64,000 nucleotides of DNA, taken from Temnopleurus reevesii (taxonomy: Eukaryota; Echinodermata; Echinoidea; Temnopleuroida; Temnopleuridae). Shown piece after piece: positions 44,647 to 54,206 of the stretch (the stretch's first letter is position 1; every line of letters begins with the position of its first letter). Where the stretch lies: contig BQKZ01000507.1 in assembly GCA_036244855.1 (NCBI GenBank), positions 25,984 through 89,983 of the forward strand, read 5' to 3'. The position numbers were made by a program, and so were the translations under genes. The notes below the pieces were generated by a model that did no database searches, was not told where the DNA came from, and was given only the letters and a program-made list of their open reading frames with translations.

Positions 44647-45590
44647 TCTTATGCCAATCAAATCCACATCTGATGTAGGTATTGTTTGAATGTTTGAAAT
44701 TGTTAATCATTTTCAAGGTGAAGTATATTCGAAACAATGACAAGCAAACCATTGCAACTGTCACAAGGATAAAAAAATACAAAATACATTCAAAGCAATC
44801 AAACAAATTATGCAAAACTGAGTCATTTTGAAAAAAAGACAAATAAATTCAGTAATTCAATTCAGCGTTCCTCATCCTTCACAAATCACAATGAAATCAA
44901 GACAATTACGGCTTCCGGATATTTCTCAATATTTAATGTTCAGTGGAAATAAAGGATTTTGTTATAGGATATCTATTTGATCTGGTGACATTGATCCTGT
45001 TTATATCCCCACAGTTGGTAGCCTTTACCACAAAATTTCTCAGTCATTGTTATCAAACTTGTACATGCTGAATCATGCTTTAACAACAGCCTAAGCAGAT
45101 CTATGCAATGATACAACTGAAATAGTCTTTCAGTAGAGATGCAATCAACATTGAATAATGCCATAAAATTGAATAAATCTACTTTCAACGTGTCAACCAC
45201 TAAAAAAATCTATGATAAAACTTGATCCCTTATTTGCATATTTACATAATACAAACTTTGTATCTTTCTGTAGAAATTATGAATTTTGCATCATAATTAT
45301 GAAAAAAAAATTCTGGTTAGTAGTTGACCCATGATCTCATCAAATTGGAGACATGTCTGAAAATTTTCACTGATTTGCTCACTTTTTCAAATCTTTAAAA
45401 ATCCATAACGTTTTTATTTCTTGTCCAATTTTCTTCAAACTTGTTTTCTTCTGCTCAGTACATTTTTTCTGATCCTATTTAAATATCATTATTTTTGGGT
45501 AGACTCTTCTTTTAAAATGAATAATAAAAAGTAGACTAGGCCCTTTGATGAAAAAACTTATCCTCCACACTCGCCCCTCCCCCTTTTCAT
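44647..45590. other. Non-coding DNA with a diverged dispersed repeat
   Basis: At 45290-45500 words such as TTTTTCAAATCTTTAAAAAT and TTCTTCAAACTTG resemble the reverse complement of the repeat family at 5378 and 60260. No gene is seen. Confidence 0.5.
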
Positions 45591-45619
45591 ATCATATTTT
45601 TGTGTACACATGTGAGCAG

Positions 45620-46235
45620 ATCCCTCCACAATGATCACATTAATTTCATAAATCATGTATGTACATACAGCATAGAGAATCTGATAAAATATGTCAGTCC
45701 CTTAAAGGCGGAGCGACATGACGTTCAGAGGGCATGGCCAGGCCGCGGCCATTTTGATTACCGAGATTGGCGGAAAGAAAAATCATGGCATTTTTAACCT
45801 GGAATTGCGAGCGAGCAAGTTATATTTCACTAGCTTGCAGCTCGACAATCGCATACGTATGCGTTTCGCACATTTAAAAAAAAAATTGAACCTGATGAGG
45901 GGAGGAATCAAAGTTACACGCAACAACAACACAGATCGGAAATTTGTACAAAGTGTTCCGAGTGTCTGAGCTTGGCAAGGTGCATAAGCAAGGACATTTT
46001 CTAATATCGTTGTTGCCAATACGCAACACGCCGTCTGTGCGCGCTCGCAACCGGAAGTCATATCGATCATGACGCCCTGAATTTAAAAGGAATTTTCAAA
46101 AATAGATTGAGCCCTTCAATGACAATATTTTTTGTGTGTATGAACATCTCTCACAAATGACAACGCTAATATCATGACATTAATCATGTATGTACATGCA
46201 TGCATCATAGAGAACCTGATAAAGTATGGCGGTGC
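45620..46235. repeat. Direct repeats of about 70 bp flanking a GC-rich segment
   Basis: AATCATGTATGTACATRCA and CATAGAGAAYCTGATAAARTATG occur at about 45650-45692 and 46182-46228. Between them lies about 430 bp that is CG-richer, starting TTAAAGGCGGAGCGACATGA and ending near GACGCCCTGAATTTAAAAGG. It may be an insertion or a segmental duplication with unique filling. The overlapping frames on both strands have no recognised domain. Confidence 0.6.
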
Positions 46236-46482
46236 TACTGATGCGTAAGCACATGGATATAAAGTATTCCTGGAAATGGCTAATGATATCCCAGGGACTG
46301 ATATCTTCACACAATCATGGACATGCGAGAGGGGGCGTCGGCAGGATTTTCTGAAATGGGGGGGGGGGCCTAGATTTTTAATTTTAATTTTCCTAAGAAG
46401 CCCTTGGTAACCATAGGCAGGGAAGAAATTACTTTTCTGTCTAGTTCAGTATTTTTTTTCAGGCATTAGGAGGACGGGGAAG

Positions 46483-46713
46483 TAGTCCAGTTGAGGACTG
46501 AGTGTTCTGATAGCACCCACCTCTGCATATACACTGAACACACAGGTACTGCACAGCACTCAACCACAGAGTCCTTACATAACCCGCGCAATCATCAGAG
46601 GGGTATGTTATGTAAGGACTCTATGGTTGAGTGCTGAACAGTCCCTGTGTGTACAGTGTAAGTGAATACGCAGAGGTGGGTGCTATCAGAACACTCAGTC
46701 CTCAACTGGACTA
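46483..46713. mobile_element. Fold-back MITE with TA flanks, Tc1/mariner-like
   Basis: The left arm (GTCCAGTTGAGGACTGAGTG, then TTCTGATAGCACCCACCTCTG) mirrors the right arm (CAGAGGTGGGTGCTATCAGAA, ending CTCAACTGGAC). TA stands directly outside both ends, the target site typical of Tc1/mariner elements. The arms are about 95 bp and nearly identical, indicating recent origin. Confidence 0.92.
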
Positions 46714-46858
46714 ATGGGGAAGGGGTAAACTCTCCCCCACCCCCATTACTATATGCCATCAAAGAGTGGTTTCTGCGAGAAGAGCATTTTGAATTGCGTA
46801 GGAATGAATCTCATTAACATATATGAATGACTCTAGAAACTGAGAGTTAGTAGTTTTA

Positions 46859-47026
46859 GGGGGTGTTGCTCAAAATCAACTGCAAATCAACTGCAACTTT
46901 GCACATTGTAACACATATTTTTATTCGCGCACAGTATGCGCATTTAACAAGATGCGCATGAAACAATGATTTTGATTGGCGAGAATTGCAACTTGCGATC
47001 AATTGTAACTTTTGAGCAACACCCCC
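46859..47026. mobile_element. MITE, GGGGGTGTTGCTCAAAA family, copy 2, with TTA target duplication
   Basis: Ends GGGGGTGTTGCTCAAAATCA and AACTTTTGAGCAACACCCCC are inverted repeats, and TTA flanks both sides (46856-46858 and 47027-47029). A three-base TTA target duplication is characteristic of PIF/Harbinger elements. Copy 1 lies at 30962-31137. Confidence 0.93.
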
Positions 47027-47312
47027 TTAGTGTCTTACAAATGATTGAATGAAGGGTTTGTCGATAGAAGGTGGATGGGCGGGGTGGGCAACCGATGGCT
47101 TGACAAGCATAACAGTCTTCACTCCTAAGAAATGGTTGGGGTTGATTAAGGTAATTCTTTCCTACCAATGGATAGATATCCAATAGAATAGGGTTCTAAC
47201 TTCTCCGCACATCTTTTTCATTGAAAAGTGAAAATATCCCTGACCCTTCCCCCCCCCCACCCCGGGGGTTTGCTTGGATTTATACTGTAATGAAGGGAAT
47301 TCTAAACATATC
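47027..47312. other. Short unique spacer
   Basis: It is moderately GC-rich at 47060-47160 and has a C run near 47250. No gene is seen. Confidence 0.5.
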
Positions 47313-47459
47313 GGCCCGTATTCCAATTGCGAGGTTTATCTTAACCCAGGTCTAAGTCATTGTCATTTAGACTCTTGGTTTAACTTTTCAATAGCCCGGG
47401 TCTAAATAACAATGGCTTTGTCCTGGGTTAAGTTAAACATCGCTATCGGAATATGGGCC
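47313..47459. mobile_element. MITE, GGCCCGTATTCC family, with ATC flanks
   Basis: The left end GGCCCGTATTCCAATTGCGA and the reversed right end GGCCCATATTCCGATAGCGA are terminal inverted repeats. The inner words CCCAGGTCTAAGTCATTGT and ACAATGGCTTTGTCCTGGGT also pair. ATC is found immediately on both sides. It is a relative of 4266-4450. Confidence 0.9.
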
Positions 47460-48138
47460 ATCAAGTCTTTCAATTAAAAGGGAATCAACCCCTGGAAGAT
47501 TCTGACAATGTTATCGATCACTAGGATCCCCATCAGCAGTAGGTATTGTCACATCTCTGCGACTTTGAAAATTTGTAACTTTCTAACAGGTTGTCCAATT
47601 TTGCCCAAATCTTATTTCATTCATCTGATTTTTGTTTATTCAATGAGAGCACGATAATTTCAGGGGTTCAACATTTGAAGTGATCTCTTCTCATATTAAA
47701 TGCTAATAAGAGCTTTTTTTTAAATTTACTCTAATTTCCTGTCATTTCAATGAAATGCCTTCGACATTTTCTAATTGCTATCAATATAAATCAGACATGT
47801 TCATTTCTTTCTCTCAAAGGTTTCTCTACCAAATTTTCATCAGTATTTCTCTGCCCATACTTTCAATGTTTTCATTTTAATAAGACATACAAAAATGAAA
47901 TATTACAAGATGCACATAAAACTGAACCTGGAGGGAATTAAAATGACTCAAAAATTATTCAAAGCTCTACTCCTTGGGCTCTCAGTAGACAAACAAACAG
48001 CAGACAAGCATGGGTCTGTGACATAAACTACCGACTTATGTCAGAGGGGGGTATCAAGTCAGTGAGCGAGGGCAATGTACTTTCACCATCCTTGGACGCC
48101 ACTCTTTATTCCGATCTCATTTTCTTCCCACCACCTAG
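47460..48138. other. Non-coding DNA with remnants of the GGGGTTG family
   Basis: AGGGAATCAACCCCTGGAA near 47480 and AGCACGATAATTTCAGGGGT near 47645 are diverged ends of the repeat family found at 5378 and 43 kb. No gene is seen. Confidence 0.6.
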
Positions 48139-48343
48139 GGTGCTTGAGAGGACGGGTCGTCGTGGCGACCGAGGGGGTTTGAAGGAGGAAGGGGATGAAG
48201 TACAGGAGATGGAGATAGTAGTGATTCCCCCTATACCACCCCATCATCTTCGTCGGGAGATAATGATGCGGCCTTACTTCAGCCCAAGAGCCTTGAGGCA
48301 AATGAAGAAAATGAATCTATGGGTCATACTCAAGGAAGGACAG
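48139..48343 (+). CDS. Candidate exon or exon relic, two competing frames
   Basis: A plausible acceptor (CTTCCCACCACCTAG) starts a GC-rich 205-bp segment ending at GACAG|GTTAAAG, a mediocre donor. One frame is open throughout (VLERTGRRGDRGGLKEEGDE and onward). Another is open only from 48199 but has a more natural composition (SDSPYTTPSSSSGDNDAALL, then QPKSLEANEENESMGH). A single indel near 48200 would join a good first half to a good second half, as in a pseudogene or a sequencing error. No domain is recognised. Confidence 0.28.
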
Positions 48344-48867
48344 GTTAAAGGGGCAGGGGGTGGATTTTGGGTTTCTGCGAGATCAGAGAAAGCTTGTGTC
48401 CCGTCACGGGATGATAGGAAGGTTGTATACTATAGTAATACGAGAAAAGGCGACAATGAAAAACCAAAGGCTGGTTCATTAAAATTCAAAATTATAACTT
48501 TACTATCTAATGAAATTTCTGTCCAACAGAAAAGCAGCATTAAGGATTCCACAAGACTTTGCCTTAATGACAAAGGTATTTTGATCATTTTTGCAATGAG
48601 GCCTAGAAACAAAATAGAAATGCAAAGTTGTTCCAACACTGCACTGACTATATGATAAAAAATAAGATCATGGTATTACCTTAGCATTACAAGTGAATGA
48701 ACTTGGTTGTTATTCTAACATTGACATTTCAAGAGAAAAAGTAAGGTAACAAAGGTCAAACGTGACCAGCATAACAAATAGACAGGTGTTACACTGCTAC
48801 AATATTGTCACATGAGTTCCATAGGGTTGTTACAGCATAACAAAAAGATATGAAACAATGTTATATC
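48344..48867. other. Non-coding DNA
   Basis: The open frame continuing to 48655 loses the coding-like composition after the candidate donor. Nothing else is seen. Confidence 0.55.
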
Positions 48868-48980
48868 AACAGAACCGTTCTAGAATATGCATGATATCAA
48901 AATTAAAATTTGAATAATGCAACAAATGAACAAAAGTGAACGAAACGTGACACAATGACAATACTCTCAACATTCATTTA
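48868..48980. repeat. Dispersed repeat, copy without SINE insertion
   Basis: CCGTTCTAGAATATGCATGA, ATCAAAATTAAAATTTGAAT and GCAACAAATGAACAAAAGTG correspond in order to 59858-59910 and 60186 onward, where a SINE separates the two halves. This is the uninterrupted paralogue. Confidence 0.75.
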
Positions 48981-49195
48981 GAAAGGAAAGGATGTAGTTT
49001 TAAAGGTGTGTATCATTCAAATTTGAATATTTACGCCAGAAGAAGAAGAGAGAAAGAGGATCACCATCCTAACGTCTCCATCCGAAAGACGGTATGTGAC
49101 CAGGCCTCGAACCCACAGGCAGGAACTAACCCGAGTCTATGACTGTCCCGAACAGCTTGATTTCAGGCACACGCCACAACGCCTCATTTGTGATG
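48981..49195 (-). mobile_element. Second SINE family (tRNA-like), copy 1
   Basis: Read on the minus strand, GCGTTGTGGCGTGTGCCTGA is an A-box-like head and GTGGGTTCGAGGCCTGG contains a B-box-like GGTTCGAGGCC. This suggests a polymerase III promoter. The 3' part ends in AAATTTGAATGATACACACC. The copy at 50036-50238 is about 90 percent similar by eye. Low-level CTT/AAG repeats lie in the middle. Confidence 0.7.
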
Positions 49196-49249
49196 GAAGC
49201 CTTGAAATTGTATGAAAGTGCACCTCATGTGTATTCCTGAACAGTTGAC

Positions 49250-49480
49250 ATTGTTAATTTCCTTCAGCAAGAAATCCATCCACACTGTGCTGCACTCAAC
49301 CCAGGTGAAAAATGGGTACCTGGCAGGAATTTATTCCTTGGAATGCTTGAGCACCTAACTGGCTTGCTTGGCAGTTATAGCCAGGGTAATAATACGGTAC
49401 CTAGTATCAAGCGCAGTAGAGTATATATACATATAGTGATTGCGCTATATAAATGGATCTATTATTATTATTATTATCTG
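49250..49480 (+). mobile_element. SINE body and tail, 5' truncated
   Basis: TTAATTTCCTTCAGCAAGAAA, GTGCTGCACTCAACCCAGGT and GGAATTTATTCC match the SINE at 33041. The 3' end GCGCTATATAAATGGATC leads to (TTA)n. The tRNA-like head is missing. Confidence 0.88.
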
Positions 49481-50030
49481 CATCATAATCAAAATAGGAA
49501 GGGTAGGGTATTAACTGCAACAAGAAGTAGTTGTTATGACAAAATATTGGAAGAAAAATTCATGACGTCAAAATATGATGGCAGTCACTTTGAAACAAAA
49601 ACAATTTTTTTTCAGATGCGACAACAATTACAATGTCACAAATGAAATTAAAGCCATCCAAGACCACACTCTAACATCAACATTACAACAACATCTGTGT
49701 GGATGAATCCCTTCAAATTAATTCAAGGAAGTAACCTAGTCCAATTGCTCAGAAAACAAAGTAATAAGCTGACTTTTTTTTTGTATTTGTGTTTTTATTA
49801 GAGTAATGAGCTGACTTCATATCGTTGCCACACTCCAATAATTACCATATATATTTTTTCTTTAAATCAATCATTGATAATCTTAAGTTGATCATACAAG
49901 GTGAGAGGAAATCAATAATTTCATTTCATAATATTGATGAAAATTGATTTCTTCCACAAATAAAAGTAACAATAGTAACATAAAGTGGTTTACACATTAT
50001 ATTTATTATTTTGCTTTGGAAATAACAATA
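49481..50030. other. Non-coding spacer
   Basis: No exon or repeat was recognised. Confidence 0.6.
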
Positions 50031-50035
50031 ATGGA

Positions 50036-50238
50036 AAGGAAAGGATGTACTTTAGAGGCGTGTATCATTCAAATTTGAATATTTACGCCAGAAGAAGAAG
50101 AGAGAAAGAGGATCGCCATCTTAACGTCTCCATCCGAAAGACGGTATGTGACCAGGCTTCGAACCCACAGACAGGAACCAACCCAAGTCTATGACTGTCC
50201 CGAATAGCTTGATTTCAGGCGCACGCCACGACGCCTCC
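50036..50238 (-). mobile_element. Second SINE family (tRNA-like), copy 2
   Basis: It has the same layout as 48981-49195, with GGCGTCGTGGCGTGCGCCTG at its 5' end on the minus strand and GTGGGTTCGAAGCCTGG as B-box region. Both copies share the orientation. Confidence 0.72.
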
Positions 50239-50269
50239 GTAAATGATATAACAATATACAATTATGTAT

Positions 50270-50412
50270 TAAAAGTCTCCAAGCACTTTACAAGTATCGT
50301 AATGCAGTATTTTTACCCTGACTTTTTGCTGCCAGTTACCCATTCACCCCACCTGGATTGAGTGCAGCACGATGTGGATGAATTTCTTGCAGAAGGAAAT
50401 TAATTGACCATA
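50270..50412 (-). mobile_element. SINE body, reversed and truncated
   Basis: ACCCATTCACCCCACCTGG, GAGTGCAGCACGATGTGGAT and AATTTCTTGCAGAAGGAAAT are the reverse complement of the SINE body at 33100-33190. Head and tail are degraded. Confidence 0.85.
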
Positions 50413-52530
50413 TGATAGTTGCCCAAACATATGCACAACAGGGTGCTTATGAATGCATACATGCTTATCACCATTTGTGTTAAGAAGAATGGTGAAGGGA
50501 GAAGTTTTCTGAAATCAATTAAGATTCACCCTCTTGCCAAATGCAAGATATAACTAAATATTACCATCAAATGAAATTCAGCAAATATTCGCTTATATTT
50601 TTAATAATCCCACATTTTACTTCAATTACTGTAAAAGCCAATATTTTATGGAACATAGATTTACACATTATCAGGATACCATTTCATGTTATGAAATCAT
50701 TGTACACTACTCTATGGGCATTCTCATAACTAAATATTTTAGCAAATTCATGGTTGCAAAATTCTAAAAAAAATAAGACTATGGGAAAATTTCAGCTTGT
50801 GCATCATTTGCGGCATAGGAAACAAAGCTATTTCTCAACGATCAAATGATATAATATATAAATGTGTGTAAATCTACCCTCAACAATCCATGAAAAGTAC
50901 TGCAGTGTAATATTATGATAACTGAATTAAATGCACTTACAACCAACCATATATTATATGCGGGTATGGATCCGCCTTTTGAACTTGCCAATTATTTTTA
51001 ATTCAGTCCATATGGCCTTGAAACCCGATAGCTTTTCTTGAACAATAGTGTGATTTATTGCAAGAGACTCGATGAATGGAAAGATAATCTTTTCACAGAA
51101 TATTCCATGCATATTTTGGAAATTGACAATCACTGTTGTAGACATGGTTGGTTCCTGACAGATTTTGTGAAATATTCATAAGCCATAGAGAAAATGAAAT
51201 GTTTATCCTGCTTAAAGAAATGTATACTTTTCTTTTAAACATAATTTTTGACAGCATCCTGCGTTAAATGTCGATGAAGTTCTCTGAAATTATAGTGACA
51301 AAGTCTCAGATAGAAGACGGAAGCTTTCCAGTAAAAAAATATCTTTTCCATTCCATCTTGAGTTTTTCATCTACATGTTAAATACAAGACCTTTTTTTTT
51401 TGGGGGGGGGGGGGGGGTCAGATGCCAAAACTTTTAGAAAAGTTTATTTTGTCCCCAACTCCAACAGAATCTAAAGCCACAGTATAGGCTGCCGCAAGCA
51501 ACGCGATTCAACACAATTCTTAGTCCGGTTGAATCCTTTAGTTTGTGATCGATCCTCATTAAAAGAGCTAAAATTATATGTTACCACTCTCTTCCTGTCT
51601 GTTCATAACTGAATAGAATCATTTTGTTTGTCGACAGTTTAGATCTTAGTACCCCCTTAAGAAGTGAAAGAGGATAGAAAAAGTAGGGATTACAATTTTT
51701 CGTAAGCATATCCGAAACATTAACATACAGTGGAATTACATAGACAACTAGAGGTAGGGCTCTTCATAAAGGAAATATAAAAACAAGTCTCTCCCATGAG
51801 TACCCCCCCCCCCCCCCCCCACACACACATACGTTCAAACGTTCATGATGCGTTAACAATATCATTAATTACTATGACGACAGGAATCCCTTAAAGAAAG
51901 TGAGAAATCCTATTTACTTCCTACAAGGAGGAACCTCCGTCTGGTCGTTCACTGGAGTATTGCTAATGCCTTGAGAGCCTGTCCCCGCGAGACTAGGCTC
52001 TCAAATAGTTTACAAACGCAGACCCTTATCTGGATTTAGTTGTTTTAAAGTCTGAAAAGTTAGAATAATATGCTGCATGATCTGTGTGACACATGTAGAT
52101 GTTTGTTAGTCAACCGAACACTAGATATGATAGACTTGGTGCAAGACCTTGCAAAATCACATCTGATTATCAACACAGAGTCTGCATATGAAGACTAGAT
52201 TGAGTTAATCTTACGCACTTCGCAGGGTTCAAGGTCATAGGCTTGCCTGAGTGGTGTCTATGTGTTTACCCATTCTCAACCCACAGCACGTGCAGGGAAT
52301 AGTGGCAGAGAATGCAGGAGACGGGAGCACACTCTCGTTTTTTTCATGAGGTTGTGTGATTCTATCCCCACTGAGGATGAGGGTAATGTTACACATGGAG
52401 AATGATCAGATGACATAAATTAGCTCTGGAACCATTTTCATTCCTTGAAATCCACACACATCCAAGTTCGCAGAGGAATGAGTGAAATTTAAATAATTTC
52501 TTTGAGGAATGAATTATTTTTAACCAGAAA
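50413..52530. other. Non-coding DNA with homopolymer runs
   Basis: A T run then 16 G lie at 51392-51417, and about 18 C then (AC)4 at 51803-51829. No gene or transposon is recognised. Confidence 0.6.
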
Positions 52531-52534
52531 ACGC

Positions 52535-52925
52535 TATTGGTGGTGTTAGCGGCGGTACTGGTGATGGTTGTGGTGGTGGTGATGGTGGGAGTGATGGTTT
52601 TGGTAATGATGATGATTATGATGATGATGATGATGACGATGGTTATGATGATGATTATGGTTGTGGTGGTGGTGGTGGTGGTGGTGGTGGTGTTAGTGAT
52701 GATAATAATGGTGATGGTGATAATGGTTATGCTAGTCTCCCGTAGTTGAGGTGATGATGGTGGTGGTGGTGATGATGGTGGTGGTTGTAGTGGTGATGTC
52801 GGTAATAGAGATGGTGTTTAGTGGTGATAGTTGTGATGATGATGATGGTGGTGGTGCTGGTGGTGGTGGTGGTGGTGGTGGTGGTGGTGGTGGTGGTGGT
52901 GGTGGAGGTAGTAATGATGTGTTGT
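52535..52925. repeat. (GGT)n/(GAT)n simple repeat of about 390 bp
   Basis: Mixed GGT, GAT and GTT triplets run throughout, with the purest (GGT)n at 52855-52905. The Met/Val, Gly and Thr/His frames are shadows. Confidence 0.97.
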
Positions 52926-53249
52926 GGTGCGGTGGTGTGGTGAAGTGATGGCAGTGCGTGATTTACCCTGCGGGAGTACAAACTAGTCATCAGACAAACT
53001 GTCTTCAACCTGATTGGGAACGGTACAAAATACAAACAGAAACTTGACTTCCAACTAAAATTAGACAAAGTGGTAATACAGCTACAATAAAATTAGAACA
53101 CGACTTAAGAGGCAAATGACAAAAAAGACCCATTTCACTCAAAGCCAAGTTCCCATCTTCTCGCCAAGACGTATCGCATTCAAGATGAAAGAGAGCCATG
53201 CATATTTATTCCTTCTTCAAGTTCAAGGTCATCGTGTACAGCTCAAGCA

Positions 53250-53745
53250 TGCATAATGACGCCCCTGCCTCTTCACGGGGCGACACCGGAGAGGGGCGAT
53301 GAGATGGGGCATGGAAACCCAAGAGGGGGAGAGGAGAGCCAATGTAGATAAAATGTTAATGAGATTGACAATGTGGCCCAAGTCACACTGCTCAATAGTC
53401 ACTTCACAGGGGCGACACTGGAGAGAGGCAAAGAGGTGCAAAGAGAGGCAATGAGATAGGGAACGAAGGGCATGAAAACCCAAGAGGCGAGAGGAGAGCC
53501 TATACTAAGTGATGTCGATGAATGTTAACATTAATGCGGTGGATAATGTAGCCCAAGTCACACCACCTGACTGAAACTTCACAGGGCGCAATATCGGAGG
53601 GGAGCGATAAAATGGGGAAAGAAGGGCATGGAAACCCAAGAGAGGTAGAGGAGAACCCACACTGTGAGTTATGTGTTGATACATGTTAATGAGCTTGACA
53701 ACGTGGCCCCAGTCATACTGCTCAACTGATATATTGTGAAGAGAC
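53250..53745. repeat. Three-copy tandem array, unit 131-175 bp
   Basis: CTTCACRGGGCG starts near 53271, 53402 and 53578. Each unit continues through GGCATGRAAACCCAAGAGRS, GAGGAGAGCC and TGTRGCCCAAGTCACAC. Units differ by small deletions. Confidence 0.9.
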
Positions 53746-54006
53746 AAGGAGTTACAAAAATTGGGGAGGGGGGGGGCACTGGAAAAGAATGAGCAATACT
53801 TCAGATTGGTCAAACGGGAGTGCACATTTTTATGGTTTTACTTTGGAAGCACACAACCATTAGACAACAAATTGCCATTACAACATAAGTCACTCACTAA
53901 TAAAACCAAGAAATTACAAATTTTGCTATCACTATGTTGGCTGTCCTAGAACATCACTTCCTTCGTTATAAAAAAATCGGAGAGAGCATACTTACATTCG
54001 GTTCCA
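53746..54006. other. Non-coding spacer
   Basis: A G run lies at 53763-53773. Nothing else is seen. Confidence 0.5.
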
Positions 54007-54206
54007 TGACAAATGCTCCGGCGACAATTGCTCCGGCAAAAAAGTGACACAGTAAGCCTAATGTCAAACCTAATCCCAAACCTAACCCTAACCCTAATCC
54101 TAATCTTGACATCATTCTGGATCATAAACCCTATCATAACCCTAACCCTAACCCTACTCCTAGCCAGAAAAATGAACCGGAGCAATTGTCGCCGGAGCAA
54201 CTGTCG
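54007..54206. mobile_element. Fold-back element enclosing CCCTAA telomere-like repeats
   Basis: The left arm GCTCCGGCGACAATTGCTCCGG is matched by the right arm CCGGAGCAATTGTCGCCGGAGC. The interior at 54059-54105 and 54131-54160 contains several CCCTAA/CCTAAT units, the complement of the metazoan telomere motif TTAGGG. It is non-coding. Confidence 0.88.

Noticed and set aside
44348..44842. 164-codon hydrophobic minus-strand frame
   Set aside because: It overlaps two nested MITE copies and reads across their junction; composition follows AT-rich DNA.
48038..48655. Single 205-codon gene from 48038
   Set aside because: Only the middle 200 bases show coding-like composition, and a different frame looks better in its second half. 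It was retained only as a candidate exon.
52537..53068. Met/Val-, Gly- and Thr-rich frames
   Set aside because: They are translations of the GGT/GAT triplet repeat.
54059..54160. True telomere or chromosome end
   Set aside because: Only a few imperfect CCCTAA units occur inside an inverted repeat, with normal DNA on both sides.
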